From: Rikenellaceae bacterium
Lineage (GTDB): Bacteria > Bacteroidota > Bacteroidia > Bacteroidales > Rikenellaceae
DNA: 64,000 bases
Assembly: GCA_017463585.1 (NCBI GenBank)
Contig: JAFTOX010000003.1
Location: forward strand, 434,001-498,000
Direction of reading: 5' to 3'
Below the pieces are notes generated by a model that worked only from the letters and a program-made list of their open reading frames with translations, was not told the DNA's origin and did not search any database. The first letter of the stretch is position 1. Each line of letters starts with the position of its first letter. The position numbers were made by a program, and so were the translations under genes. Of this stretch, positions 42,399 to 51,789 are shown piece by piece.

Positions 42399-43172
42399 AT
42401 GACCCACGAAGAATTGCGCGATCTGCTCGAACGATTGCACGACAAATACAACCGCGCGGAGTTCGTCGAGAACGACCCCATCAGCATTCCTCATCTATTC
42501 TCGGGACGCGAAGATATCGAGATCAGCGGTCTGCTGGCTGCTACCATAGCGTGGGGCAACCGCAAGGCAATCGTCAAGAGCGCACGACGTATGGTCGAGT
42601 ATATGGACAGTGCGCCATACGACTTCACGATGAACGCCTCGGAGACCGAACTCGACCGTCTCGGCACGTACGTTCACCGTACGTTCAATGGGTCGGATTT
42701 CCGCTCGTTCGTGGTGGCAATGCGTCGAATGTATGCCGAGGAGGGCGGTATTGGCGGTTTCTTCGAGCGTCGTTATGCAGCTACGGGCGATATGCGTGTG
42801 GTGCTGTCGGAGTTTCGACGTGCATTTTTTGCCGCTCCGCACGACCCACACTGCTGCAAACATATCTCATCAATCGACAAAGGTGCCGCATGTAAGCGTC
42901 TGAATATGTATCTGCGTTGGTTGGTACGACGCGATGACCGAGGTGTCGATTTCGGACTTTGGGAGTCGATTCCGATGTCGGCTCTATATCTGCCGCTGGA
43001 CGTGCATTCGGGAAATATGGGGCGTGCATTGGGCTTGCTCACACGCAAGCAGAGCGATTGGAAAGCGGTCGAGCAAATCACCGCAACGCTGCGCGAATTT
43101 GATCCGAACGATCCCGTTCGATTCGATTTCTCGTTGTTCGGCGCAGGCATTGACGGATTCCTCAAAGAGTAG
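42399..43172 (+). CDS. TIGR02757 family protein
   Basis: 257 residues, no signal peptide. Matches the Bacteroidota-type family TIGR02757: DPISIPHLFSGREDIEISGLLAATIAWGNRK near the N-terminus, CKRLNMYLRWLVRRDDRGVDFGLW, and LYLPLDVHSGNMGRALGLLTRKQSDWKAVEQIT. The sequence recalls the helix-hairpin-helix DNA glycosylase fold, so nucleic acid binding is possible, but no activity has been assigned by this sequence. It lies 22 bases after the ABC gene. Confidence 0.85.
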   Translation: MTHEELRDLLERLHDKYNRAEFVENDPISIPHLFSGREDIEISGLLAATIAWGNRKAIVKSARRMVEYMDSAPYDFTMNASETELDRLGTYVHRTFNGSDFRSFVVAMRRMYAEEGGIGGFFERRYAATGDMRVVLSEFRRAFFAAPHDPHCCKHISSIDKGAACKRLNMYLRWLVRRDDRGVDFGLWESIPMSALYLPLDVHSGNMGRALGLLTRKQSDWKAVEQITATLREFDPNDPVRFDFSLFGAGIDGFLKE

Positions 43173-43177
43173 ACACG

Positions 43178-43882
43178 ATGGCAGGCAAAGGGTTCACATT
43201 CAAGCAATTCGAGATCAACCACGAGGCGTGCGCAATGAAGGTCGGCACGGACGGCGTACTGCTCGGAGCGTGGTGTGCGTGTAGCTCGGCACGACGCATT
43301 GCCGACATCGGTACGGGCACAGGCTTGATCGCTTTGATGTGCGCCCAACGAAATGCCGAGGCGGAGATCGACGCCATCGACATTGATCGCTCGGCCGTTG
43401 AGTGCGCCTGCGAAAATGTTGCTCGGTCGGCGTGGAGCGGTCGTATTCGTGTGATCGAGTCGGCCGTACAAGACTACACGTGCGAGGAGCGTTACGACCT
43501 CATTGTCAGCAACCCGCCCTACTTTTCCGAGACGTTGCAGTCGCCCGACCCGTCGCGTGCCGTTGCGCGCCACAACTGCTCGCTACCCCACCGCGACCTG
43601 ATCGATGCAGCTAAACGTCTGCTAACAACCGAGGGTCGATTGGCGTTGATTCTGCCTGCGGACGAGGCGCGACGCTTTGCTATGCAAGCCGTAGCAGCAG
43701 GGTTACATCTGCGACGTCGTTGCGACGTGGCGACAAAGCCGGGTGCTCAGCCCAAGCGCACGATGAGCGAGTGGAGCCTGACAAGTGGCGAGGCGGAGAT
43801 TGAGTTGCTCACTTTGTCGGCTGAGGACGGGCAACGAAGCGAGCAATACCGACTGCTGACCGAAGAATTTTATCTACATTAG
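43178..43882 (+). CDS. trmN6: tRNA1(Val) adenine-37 N6-methyltransferase
   Basis: 234 residues, class I SAM methyltransferase. N-terminal FTFKQFEINHEACAMKVGTDGVLLGAWC is the hallmark of the YfiC/TrmN6 family, followed by the SAM loop IADIGTGTGLIALM, the AIDIDRSAVECA acidic strand, and the catalytic NPPYF (Asn-Pro-Pro-Tyr). The C-terminal part has KPGAQPKRTMSEWSL. It lies 5 bases after the preceding gene and ends the tight cluster. Confidence 0.9.
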   Translation: MAGKGFTFKQFEINHEACAMKVGTDGVLLGAWCACSSARRIADIGTGTGLIALMCAQRNAEAEIDAIDIDRSAVECACENVARSAWSGRIRVIESAVQDYTCEERYDLIVSNPPYFSETLQSPDPSRAVARHNCSLPHRDLIDAAKRLLTTEGRLALILPADEARRFAMQAVAAGLHLRRRCDVATKPGAQPKRTMSEWSLTSGEAEIELLTLSAEDGQRSEQYRLLTEEFYLH

Positions 43883-43926
43883 AGCGTTTTTCGGCTCTCG
43901 ATGTGGGTATTTTCGACAAATAAAAG

Positions 43927-43934
43927 TAACTTTG
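43927..43934 (+). promoter_or_regulatory. -7 box of the DUF4831 gene
   Basis: TAACTTTG, 34 bases before the start. Confidence 0.6.
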
Positions 43935-43968
43935 CAGAAATAACATTCATAACACAATAACGAAACCT

Positions 43969-44880
43969 ATGAAAACCATTAAAGCAATACTCGCTACGGC
44001 AGCTTGCGCAACGCTCGTTGCGACTGCCTCGGCACAGAACTTTACCGCCGCAAAAGTCGGTATCGTCGAAGAGAATGGCGTGACTACCCTCTCATATCCT
44101 CAAACAACCGTTACGGTTGATCTGGTTGTCGAAAAGCAGACCACCGTGGCTGGTCCGTATGCTCGTTTCGCACAGAAATATCTCGGCACACGTGCACCGC
44201 TGACCGACAAGGTCACCTACTCAATCGCTGAGGCTGCAATCTCGGCTACCGACGTTGCTCCCACCGCCGTGGAACCTACGTTTGCCGAAGGTAGTCAGGT
44301 TGTTTCGTTGCGTGGCACCGAAGAGGCATTCGCAAAAGTGCTGCCCGACCGCACCTCGTCAATCGAGACTCCTCTCGAAACTGCTGCACAAAACGCCGCA
44401 AATACAATATTCAAATTGCGTAAGGTTCGTATCGAACTCGTTTCGGGTGACGTGGGTGAGAATGTCTATGGCGCAGGTCTGAAAGCCGCTTTGGACGAAA
44501 TCAATCGCTTGGAGCAGGAGTATCTCGAACTGTTCCTCGGCAAGCAGGTCGTTACCCGCACCGTGAAGAGCATCGCAATCGTCCCCGAAGCTGGCAAAAC
44601 CAAATATATCCTCTGCCGTTTCAGCGAGCAGACAGGTGTCGAGGCAGCAAGCAACCTCTCAGCACAACCCATTGTGCTTGAACTCATTCCGAGTGGCAAG
44701 ATCCCGACCGACGGTCTGACCCTCAAAAGCGAACGCGATACACGCTTTGCCGTTCCGTTCCGCATTGCCGACAACGTCGTTTGCCGTCTATCGGATAGCC
44801 GTGGCTCGATTGCCGAAGCAGAACTGCCTATCTTCCAATTTGGCAAGGTGGTCGAGATCGTAAATACCCAAAAGAAATAG
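43969..44880 (+). CDS. DUF4831 family secreted protein
   Basis: 303 residues with a signal peptide ending TASAQ. The family pattern is GVTTLSYPQTTVTVDLVVEKQTTVAGPYARFAQKYLGT near the mature N-terminus, then a Thr/Ala-rich middle and TKYILCRFSEQTGV before the beta-rich end. It is a Bacteroidota family of unknown function, likely periplasmic. Followed by the alkD-like gene after 9 bases, though the two have no evident link. Confidence 0.8.
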   Translation: MKTIKAILATAACATLVATASAQNFTAAKVGIVEENGVTTLSYPQTTVTVDLVVEKQTTVAGPYARFAQKYLGTRAPLTDKVTYSIAEAAISATDVAPTAVEPTFAEGSQVVSLRGTEEAFAKVLPDRTSSIETPLETAAQNAANTIFKLRKVRIELVSGDVGENVYGAGLKAALDEINRLEQEYLELFLGKQVVTRTVKSIAIVPEAGKTKYILCRFSEQTGVEAASNLSAQPIVLELIPSGKIPTDGLTLKSERDTRFAVPFRIADNVVCRLSDSRGSIAEAELPIFQFGKVVEIVNTQKK

Positions 44881-44889
44881 CCAGCAACG

Positions 44890-45540
44890 ATGAATGCAAC
44901 GTCGAAAATGGTCGCGCTGCTGGGCGAACTGCGTCGTGAGATGAATGGCGCCGTGGTCGACTCAATGCGCGAAAAGGGAATCGAATATGCGCTGAGCTAC
45001 GGCGTGAGCATTCCGACCATACGTGCATTGGCTCGCCAATATGCGCCCGACGATGAGTTGGCTCGTCTGCTCTATCAGCAGCAGGTGCGCGAATTGCAAC
45101 TTGCAGCGCTCACTATTGCTTCGCCCCAAAGCGTCACCGAGGAGGAGTTGCCGTTTTGGGCGCAGGCCGTTACAACGGTCGAGATGGCCGAAAATGTTGC
45201 GACGGTTTTGATCGGCCGAACTGCGGTCGCTGAGGTTGCCGTGCGGGAGTGGTTGAAGGCCGAGAATGGAATGTTGCGTTACGCTGCTATGCTTGTGGGC
45301 GGACGTTGTAGCGAATTGAATATTAATGATATAGCCGAATTGTTGGCGCAAGCATTGGCAAACGTCCCCGTCGGGTTGGAGGTTGTAACTGCACACGGTG
45401 CAGCCGTGTTGCTCGGCACTTGTGGTGCACGCTCGGAGGAGCAGCGCTTGGCCGCACGTGCATTTATCGACGCACTGCCCGAAGGCTCGTTGCGAGAGCG
45501 AATTGAGGACGAGGCTGGTTGGCAATTGGATCAATATTAA
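44890..45540 (+). CDS. DNA alkylation repair protein (AlkD-like, HEAT repeats)
   Basis: 216 residues made of helix pairs, as in AlkC/AlkD-type HEAT-repeat glycosylases. Features: EKGIEYALSYGVSIPTIRALARQ (N-terminal cap), QVRELQLAALTIASPQSV and FWAQAVTTVEMAENV. AlkD excises alkylated bases without base flipping; here activity is inferred and the protein could be a non-catalytic HEAT adaptor. Sits 6 bases before radA, another DNA-repair gene. Confidence 0.68.
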   Translation: MNATSKMVALLGELRREMNGAVVDSMREKGIEYALSYGVSIPTIRALARQYAPDDELARLLYQQQVRELQLAALTIASPQSVTEEELPFWAQAVTTVEMAENVATVLIGRTAVAEVAVREWLKAENGMLRYAAMLVGGRCSELNINDIAELLAQALANVPVGLEVVTAHGAAVLLGTCGARSEEQRLAARAFIDALPEGSLRERIEDEAGWQLDQY

Positions 45541-45546
45541 TGAGTT

Positions 45547-46929
45547 ATGGCGAAGGTTAAGAAGGCATATTTTTGTCGCAACTGCGGCTACGAAGCTCCG
45601 AAATGGATCGGACGCTGCCCCTCGTGTGGCGAGTGGAATACATTCGCCGAGGAGATCATCGCCAAAAGTTCGACCGCCTCGGCTGCTGCCGCCGCACACC
45701 TTCCTCAATCGCGTCCGCAGACTATCGCCCAAATCGAGGATCAGGTGCACAAGCGTATCGACTTGGGTAACAACGAGGTCAATCGAGTTTTGGGTGGCGG
45801 ATTGGTACGTGGATCGCTCATTCTGCTCGGCGGTGAGCCGGGTATCGGCAAATCGACCCTCAGCCTGCAATTGGCACTCGCACCGCACGGATTGAAGGTG
45901 CTCTACGTTTCGGGCGAGGAGTCGCCACAGCAGATCAAAATGCGAGCTGCACGTATCGGAACAGAGAACGAAAATTGCTTGATCTACTCCGAAACATTGC
46001 TCGAAAATATCGTTGCACAGATTGAGGAATTGCAACCCGATATCGTTGTAATCGACTCGATACAAACCGTTTACACCGAGATGATCGATTCCTCGGCAGG
46101 TAGTGTTTCGCAAATTCGCGAGTGCGCCGCCACGTTGCTCAAATATGCAAAAAGTACGGGCACATCGATCTTTATCATCGGTCACATCACCAAAGATGGT
46201 ACGATTGCAGGTCCGAAGATTTTGGAGCATATTGTTGACGTGGTACTCCAATTCGAGGGCGACGGCAACAACGTCTATCGCATTCTGCGAGGAATCAAAA
46301 ACCGATTCGGTGCGACGTTCGAGATCGGTGTTTTCGAAATGCGCAACGAGGGTCTGATCGAGGTTGACAACCCATCGAAGATACTCTTATCACACTATGA
46401 CGAACCTCTGAGCGGTATTGCAGTTGGTGCGGCGGTCGATGGCATTCGCCCCTATCTGATTGAAACTCAGTCGCTCGTAAGCAATGCAGCCTATGGCACT
46501 CCGCAACGCTCGACAACAGGTTACGACTCGCGACGAATGAATATGTTGCTCGCCGTTTTGGAGAAGCGCGTGGGAATGAAGATGTTCACGAAGGACGTCT
46601 TTCTGAACTTTGCGGGCGGATTCAAGATTGCCGACACGGGTATGGATCTGGCGATTGTTGCGGCTGTGATCTCTTCATATTTTGACAAGCCGCTGATCGA
46701 AGGCGTCTGCTGTGCGGGCGAGATCGGTCTGTCGGGTGAGGTGCGTCCCGCACCGCGTAGTGAACAACGTATTGCCGAGGCGGCACGATTGGGTTTCCGA
46801 CGGATTGTGGTTTCGGGATACCTGCGTAAAGACCTCCCCAAACCACCCAAAGGGATCGAGGTGCGCTACGTCAATCGTATTGACGAGTTGCCAGCTGCGA
46901 TTTTCCAAAACGATTACGAAGAGTGTTAG
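45547..46929 (+). CDS. radA: DNA repair protein RadA
   Basis: A RecA-like ATPase that helps branch migration in recombination. 460 residues. N-terminal zinc finger CRNCGYEAPKWIGRCPSCGEW (Cys-x2-Cys-x10-Cys-x2-Cys), ATPase domain with LLGGEPGIGKSTLSLQ (about 96-111) and VIDSIQTVY, the RadA-specific KNRFG motif (GIKNRFGATFEIGVF), and a C-terminal Lon-like domain with GVCCAGEIGLSGEVRPAPR. Followed by two tandem hairpins. Confidence 0.97.
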   Translation: MAKVKKAYFCRNCGYEAPKWIGRCPSCGEWNTFAEEIIAKSSTASAAAAAHLPQSRPQTIAQIEDQVHKRIDLGNNEVNRVLGGGLVRGSLILLGGEPGIGKSTLSLQLALAPHGLKVLYVSGEESPQQIKMRAARIGTENENCLIYSETLLENIVAQIEELQPDIVVIDSIQTVYTEMIDSSAGSVSQIRECAATLLKYAKSTGTSIFIIGHITKDGTIAGPKILEHIVDVVLQFEGDGNNVYRILRGIKNRFGATFEIGVFEMRNEGLIEVDNPSKILLSHYDEPLSGIAVGAAVDGIRPYLIETQSLVSNAAYGTPQRSTTGYDSRRMNMLLAVLEKRVGMKMFTKDVFLNFAGGFKIADTGMDLAIVAAVISSYFDKPLIEGVCCAGEIGLSGEVRPAPRSEQRIAEAARLGFRRIVVSGYLRKDLPKPPKGIEVRYVNRIDELPAAIFQNDYEEC

Positions 46930-46987
46930 ATACGTTCTAACACTCAATCACACTCCACCTCCGACCGCTGAGGTGGAGTTTTTTTGT
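46921..46987 (+). terminator. Tandem hairpins after radA
   Basis: Hairpin 1: perfect 10-base arms 46921-46930 and 46936-46945, containing the stop codon. Hairpin 2: perfect 10-base arms 46952-46961 and 46970-46979, then seven T. Confidence 0.88.
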
Positions 46988-47035
46988 GCGACGAGGCACA
47001 GTTTTTGGAAGTGAACGGGGAAAATATTTCCGGAA

Positions 47036-47998
47036 ATGAACGACTCAAAACGTATTCTCGTAATCGGCGGTGCGGGATTGATCGGATCGCACCTATGCCA
47101 AGCCTTAGTCGATCGCAACCACGATGTCTACTGTATGGATATTCGCAGCTGCGAATCCTCGCCTATTCTGCGCGAACTGATGACGCTCACAAATTTCAAC
47201 TACATACGCCATAACGTTGTAAATCAATTCGGTATAAACGTCGATGAAATCTACAACCTAGCCTCTCCATCAGCACTGAGATATGATCAAGTGATGGAGG
47301 TCGAGACGCTCAAAGTGAACATTTTGGGTACGCTCAACTGCCTCGAAAGTGCTCGCATAAATCGTTCGCGGGTGCTGTTTACATCGTCGGGCGATGTCTA
47401 TGGGTCGGTGCGGCAACAATCGATGCACGAAGATCAACCATTCGGTCCCGCCTGCTCGGCATTGGCCGAAAGTAAACGTGCTGCCGAAAGTTTCGTGCGC
47501 TCGTACAAAGATGAGTATCAAGTAGATGGAAAAATTGCACGTGTATTCAACACCTACGGTTCGGGTGCCGATCTGAGTGATCAGCGGGTAGTCACCAAGA
47601 TGATCGTCGAGGCACTCTCGGGTCGCAACCTGACGATATACGGTAATGGCGAGCAGTTGCGCTCGTTCTGCTGGGTGGGCGACGTGGTCGATGGACTTAT
47701 TCGATTGATGAATCGGTTGCCCGACGTGCAAGTTCCGACGGTCAACATCGGCAACAACCACGAAATTACGATTCGGGCGCTCGCCGAAAAGATCATCGAC
47801 CTCACAGGTAGCCACTCGAAGATCATTCACCTCGACGCCCGCAACGACGATCCACGTCACAAATCGCCCGACATCTCACGTGCGCGCGAAATGCTCGGCT
47901 GGCAACCGACGACGACGCTCGACGAAGGGTTGCGGCGTGCGATCGCCTACTTCGAGCACGAGCTGACACAAATGCGCAGTTGGGTCGAAATGCACTGA
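47036..47998 (+). CDS. UDP-glucuronate decarboxylase-like SDR epimerase lacking the catalytic Tyr
   Basis: 320 residues, extended SDR. It follows the UDP-xylose synthase/dTDP-glucose dehydratase plan: ILVIGGAGLIGSHLC cofactor loop, IYNLASPSALRYDQVMEVETLKVNILGTLNCLE, LFTSSGDVYGSV, ARVFNTYGSGADLSDQRVVTKMI, and GNGEQLRSFCWVGDVVDGL. At the YxxxK site it reads LAESK: Lys is there but Tyr is replaced by Leu, so normal SDR chemistry is doubtful. Substrate is probably a nucleotide sugar. Starts 50 bases after the radA terminator; thioredoxin follows. Confidence 0.78.
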   Translation: MNDSKRILVIGGAGLIGSHLCQALVDRNHDVYCMDIRSCESSPILRELMTLTNFNYIRHNVVNQFGINVDEIYNLASPSALRYDQVMEVETLKVNILGTLNCLESARINRSRVLFTSSGDVYGSVRQQSMHEDQPFGPACSALAESKRAAESFVRSYKDEYQVDGKIARVFNTYGSGADLSDQRVVTKMIVEALSGRNLTIYGNGEQLRSFCWVGDVVDGLIRLMNRLPDVQVPTVNIGNNHEITIRALAEKIIDLTGSHSKIIHLDARNDDPRHKSPDISRAREMLGWQPTTTLDEGLRRAIAYFEHELTQMRSWVEMH

Positions 47999-48039
47999 AC
48001 GAAAGCAAGTTGCACATTCATAAATCAAGCCTCAACAAT

Positions 48040-48363
48040 ATGAAAAATTTCAAACAAACGATCGCCAGCACTACTCCTACGTTGGTCGATTTCTATGCTA
48101 CGTGGTGCGGTCCGTGTCGCACAATGCACCCTATTTTGGATCGTCTGGCGGCATCGCTCGGCAGTCGAGTTACGATTCTTCGCTACGACATTGACGATCC
48201 GCAAAACGCCGAACTCGTTGCCGAGCACAACGTTCGCTCGGTGCCTACATTAGTGCTCTATCGAGCGGGGCGAGTTGCGTGGCGCGGAAGCGGCGTCGTG
48301 AGTGGCGACCACCTCGCCAACCTTATCGTCAAATTGGAGCGCGAGCCGATTACAAACGCTTAA
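48040..48363 (+). CDS. Thioredoxin
   Basis: 107 residues, one thioredoxin domain, no signal peptide: LVDFYATWCGPCRTMHPIL with the active WCGPC (about 24-28), the DIDDPQNAELVAEHNVRSVPTLVLYRAG strand with cis-Pro. It reduces protein disulfides, with thioredoxin reductase elsewhere. ATG 48040 is chosen as it starts the domain. Ends in a terminator shared with the CoA-transferase. Confidence 0.92.
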   Translation: MKNFKQTIASTTPTLVDFYATWCGPCRTMHPILDRLAASLGSRVTILRYDIDDPQNAELVAEHNVRSVPTLVLYRAGRVAWRGSGVVSGDHLANLIVKLEREPITNA

Positions 48364-48369
48364 CAGCTA

Positions 48370-48405
48370 AAAAAGAAGGCCACTCCCGTCGATGGGAGTG
48401 GCCTT
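48370..48405. terminator. Bidirectional terminator between thioredoxin and CoA-transferase
   Basis: Perfect 12-base arms (48376-48387 and 48394-48405) with a 6-base loop; on the minus strand a T run follows. Confidence 0.85.
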
Positions 48406-48428
48406 GCTTATTGCGCGTGGAGTGCGCG

Positions 48429-49745
48429 TTACTCCATACACTTCTTGATATAGTGGTGGTGCGAACCGTAGCGCTCGAAGGTAGCCTTGTCCAGAGCCTC
48501 GCGGTGATCGGGGTGAGCCACCGAGATCAACAGACGAGCACGCTCCTGCAAGCTCTTGCCATAGAGATCAACTGCACCATACTCGGTTACAAACCAGTGC
48601 ATATGCGAACGAGTGGTAACAACACCTGCACCCTCGGTCAGCACGGGAGCGATCTTGCTCACACCCTTGTTGGTTACCGAAGGCATTGCGATAATCGACT
48701 TACCCTCCTTAGCCAGCGATGCACCATAGATGAAATCAACCTGACCACCTACACCCGAGTAGAAACGAGTACCCAGCGAGTCAGCGCAAACCTGACCGGT
48801 CAGGTCGATCTGCAATGCCGAGTTGATAGCGGTCATACGGGGGTTCTTAGCAATTACGAAGGGGTCGTTGGTGTAACCTACGTCCATCATTGCTACGCCC
48901 GGGTTGTCATCGATAAAGTCATAAACAGCCTGCGAACCCATCAAGAAGGTCGAAACCATCTTACCGCGGTCGGTACCCTTGTTAGCACCGTTGATCACAC
49001 CTGCCTCAACCAGCGGCAGAACGCCGTCAGCGAACATCTCGGTATGGATACCCAAGTTTTTGTGGCCACCCAGCTGTGCCAATACTGCGTTAGGAATTGC
49101 ACCGATACCCATCTGCAAGCAAGCACCGTCCTCGATCAGCGCAGCGCAATGCTTACCGATCAGAGTCTCAACCTCGTTGGGAGCGGTGAAGTGAGCGGGT
49201 TCCAGCGGCTGGTCGTCCTGAACGAATACGTCGATCATCGACATCGGGATCAGAGCCTGACCGTGAGCACGGGGAACATACTTATTAACTACTGCGATAA
49301 CGGTCTTAGCCTGCTCGATTGCTGCCAAAGTAGCATCAACCGAAGTACCCAACGACACGTAGCCGTGCTTGTCGGGAGGACAAACCTGAATCATCGCAAC
49401 GTCGCAAGGCAGAGCACCGCAACGATACAACTTCTGAGTTTCGCTCAGGAATACGGGAATGTAATCAGCATAACCGCTCTGGGTTACCTTACGTACGTTA
49501 CCGCCCACAAAGAACGAATCAAGCTGGAAGATACCCTCGAACTCAGGTGCTGCATAAGGAGCAGGACCCTCGGTGTGAAGGTGATGAATGTGAACATTCT
49601 CGAACTCGTGGTTAGCACCGCGCTCAACCAACGCCTTGATCAGGCACTGGGGTGCGCTTGCTACCGAGCTCAGATGGACGTGATCGCCCGACTTAACAAC
49701 TTTCACCGCCTCTTCGGGGGTGGTAAATTTGATTTGGTAGTTCAT
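48429..49745 (-). CDS. Acetyl-CoA hydrolase/transferase-family CoA-transferase
   Basis: 438 residues. Moves CoA between acetyl-CoA and an organic acid; 4-hydroxybutyrate, butyrate or succinate are candidates. Family features: GDHVHLSSVASAPQCLIKAL near the N-terminus, HHLHTEGPAPY, the glutamate-containing IHTEMFADGVLPLVEAG, GVGGQVDFIYGASLAKEGKS, and VVTTRSHMHWFVTEYGAVDLYGKSLQERA. The middle Glu in HTEMFAD-type text forms the CoA thioester in relatives. A -7 box TAACTTTG lies at 49810-49803. With KorAB nearby this suggests acid fermentation, but the acid is not fixed by sequence. Confidence 0.85.
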   Translation of the reverse strand: MNYQIKFTTPEEAVKVVKSGDHVHLSSVASAPQCLIKALVERGANHEFENVHIHHLHTEGPAPYAAPEFEGIFQLDSFFVGGNVRKVTQSGYADYIPVFLSETQKLYRCGALPCDVAMIQVCPPDKHGYVSLGTSVDATLAAIEQAKTVIAVVNKYVPRAHGQALIPMSMIDVFVQDDQPLEPAHFTAPNEVETLIGKHCAALIEDGACLQMGIGAIPNAVLAQLGGHKNLGIHTEMFADGVLPLVEAGVINGANKGTDRGKMVSTFLMGSQAVYDFIDDNPGVAMMDVGYTNDPFVIAKNPRMTAINSALQIDLTGQVCADSLGTRFYSGVGGQVDFIYGASLAKEGKSIIAMPSVTNKGVSKIAPVLTEGAGVVTTRSHMHWFVTEYGAVDLYGKSLQERARLLISVAHPDHREALDKATFERYGSHHHYIKKCME

Positions 49746-49802
49746 TTTATTTGGTTTACGATTTATAGTTTGTTTTCTTCGTTAGTTCGCACTATCAACC
49801 TA

Positions 49803-49810
49803 CAAAGTTA
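49803..49810 (-). promoter_or_regulatory. -7 box of the CoA-transferase gene
   Basis: TAACTTTG on the minus strand, 57 bases before the start. Confidence 0.55.
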
Positions 49811-49867
49811 AAAACTTTTTCGGCGTATGCAAAATTTTCTTCCGAAATATTCCTAACCCACTCACAT

Positions 49868-51403
49868 TTAGAGGTTGGGGATATTCTGATCGAGCCAAGC
49901 AAAACGACCCTCAACCCAATCCTTCAAGAACTGAACCTCGGCATCATATGCCTTCAAAATCTGCTCGCGCGTTGCACCCGCCTTGCAGAGCTTGTGCCAC
50001 TTCATATCGTTCAACACAGCCGACTCGCGCTGAGCCGTGGCAACCTCGTCGATATGAGCCAAAATATTATCCTTGTCGGCACGCATTGCTGCATAGCGCT
50101 CCTTCAAAATCTTCAAGAACTCCTCGTCGTTGCGCAGTACCTTCATCCACAACTTCGAACGGTCCGAGTTGTAGATATAGAAGCCCTCGGGAATGTGATT
50201 ATCCTCGCCCTCGGCGAATACGTCGTTACCAAACGCAATATCGAAGTCCCACAGCGGACCCATATAAAGTTTGCCGTCCTCGCCAATGTTCATATAGACA
50301 CTGAGGAAGAAGCAAGCGTCCATATTCATCGAGAACTCCTGATTGAGGTACCAATCCACGAAACTCTCCATATGCATATACGAACGATACTCTTCAGCAT
50401 TACCCTCGCTGAGATCCTTCTCGGCCTTGTTGATGTAGTCCTTCACGTAGTTGTACTCGGCAGTACCCTTCTCGGGCTCGGGATCTTTCAGCACGAAATT
50501 GAGCTGCGAGATATTGCTAACGAAGAAGATGTCGCCATTGGTCTCCTTGGCACGGTAGTCGATTTCGAGCACATAGCCGTCGGGCACGCGATTCTTATCG
50601 ACCTTGATCTGCTCGCAGAGGTAGTAGTGACCCAAATGCTCGCCATTGAGCACCAGCTCAACCGCCTCACCACGCTGCTTCCAGCGGAAGGTGGTGTACT
50701 GCTGCGCCATAAAGAAGGTCAAATCGGTACGCATCATCGCCTTATCATTCCAACTTGCCAGCAGCACCCAACGCTTATGCTTGGGCATACCGAGCACTTC
50801 GGCCTTCTCGCCGAGCTTGATTGCGTAGGGTTTCTTGGCGTAGCTCCACGTGGTATTGCCACGACCCTTGACCTCGGCGTCAGCCTCCGCAAAGAGTGCA
50901 TTACCATTGCCGTCGTCGATCATCATCTTGGCAGGAATCCACGTATCTTTATCCTTGATTGCCTGATTCTTCTCGGTATTGATCACCACAACGGGCAGAC
51001 CCGACAGGCCCTTATAACCAATGTCGAACTTTACAGTTACGGGCGTTGTCTTGCCATTCAAAGTGATACTATATACAAGGGGTTGCGAGAGATTAACAGC
51101 AGTTTTGCCACTAATTTGCGTCTTTGCCTGTGCCACCACACGGCAGCCTTCGGGAACGGTGAAGGTCGGAATCAGCGCCGCACGATCAACATAATAGGGA
51201 ACCTTGCAACTGAACACGCCATCGCCATCGATAGTGAAGGTCAAATCCTCAGTCAGTGCGGGGTTCTGAGCTTTGTTGATCGAGAAGGTGCGGAAGGTGA
51301 CAGCCTCAGGAGTGGGCGGTGTGGGAGGCGTCGCGGGCTGCGGATTGCACGCCATAAAAAACATAGCCGCACATAAGATCAATCGAGAAAGTAGTTGTTT
51401 CAT
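49868..51403 (-). CDS. CotH-kinase-family lipoprotein
   Basis: 511 residues. Lipobox FMAC then a Pro/Thr-rich stretch. An immunoglobulin-like part (about 35-125) with FSINKAQNPALTEDLTFTID, similar to DUF4971/Fn-like modules, comes before the CotH domain: VKGRGNTTWSYAKKPYAIKL, WVLLASWNDKAMMRTDL, LVLNGEHLGHYYLCEQIKVD, and YMGPLWDFDIAFGND with the metal-binding DFD. CotH is an atypical protein kinase of spores; surface lipoproteins in Bacteroidales share the fold but their substrate is unknown. Promoter: TTG near 51515, 19 bases, TATTTTTG (51494-51487). Confidence 0.85.
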   Translation of the reverse strand: MKQLLSRLILCAAMFFMACNPQPATPPTPPTPEAVTFRTFSINKAQNPALTEDLTFTIDGDGVFSCKVPYYVDRAALIPTFTVPEGCRVVAQAKTQISGKTAVNLSQPLVYSITLNGKTTPVTVKFDIGYKGLSGLPVVVINTEKNQAIKDKDTWIPAKMMIDDGNGNALFAEADAEVKGRGNTTWSYAKKPYAIKLGEKAEVLGMPKHKRWVLLASWNDKAMMRTDLTFFMAQQYTTFRWKQRGEAVELVLNGEHLGHYYLCEQIKVDKNRVPDGYVLEIDYRAKETNGDIFFVSNISQLNFVLKDPEPEKGTAEYNYVKDYINKAEKDLSEGNAEEYRSYMHMESFVDWYLNQEFSMNMDACFFLSVYMNIGEDGKLYMGPLWDFDIAFGNDVFAEGEDNHIPEGFYIYNSDRSKLWMKVLRNDEEFLKILKERYAAMRADKDNILAHIDEVATAQRESAVLNDMKWHKLCKAGATREQILKAYDAEVQFLKDWVEGRFAWLDQNIPNL

Positions 51404-51789
51404 TTTTCGTTATTTTAATAATTAAGTTCTCCGTATGCACCACCAAAGCGCGTCGAAAAGGCACTCTCGCGCAGTGTTGCACCTTACAAAAATACAAATT
51501 TTCGGTCAATTTCCAAGCCCCGAAAAGCAGAATCAACTCTCTTTTGTTAAAAAAATCACAACTTGGCGCAATTTAATCGACGTTAAGAGGAACAACATAT
51601 CGAAACTTTATGTACATTTGTAATGCTGAATGGTCACGATGTGCCCGCACTGCTCGGTGTCGAACGCTCGATGCCGAGTGTTACGTGCGCATACGGAAAA
51701 CCTAAAACGAAGAGCGAATTCAAACAACAATTTTTTAAGTATAATTTCTGGGGTCGGCAAGGCTCGACTCCGATTAATTAAAACTACTT
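51404..51789. promoter_or_regulatory. Divergent cotH-like/korA intergenic region
   Basis: 386 bases without a gene. Minus promoter -7 TATTTTTG (51494-51487). Plus -7 TACATTTG (51613-51620), leaving a korA leader near 160 bases, with an 11-base-pair hairpin (51653-51663 and 51668-51678, two G-U pairs) and a weaker one near 51750. Confidence 0.6.
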
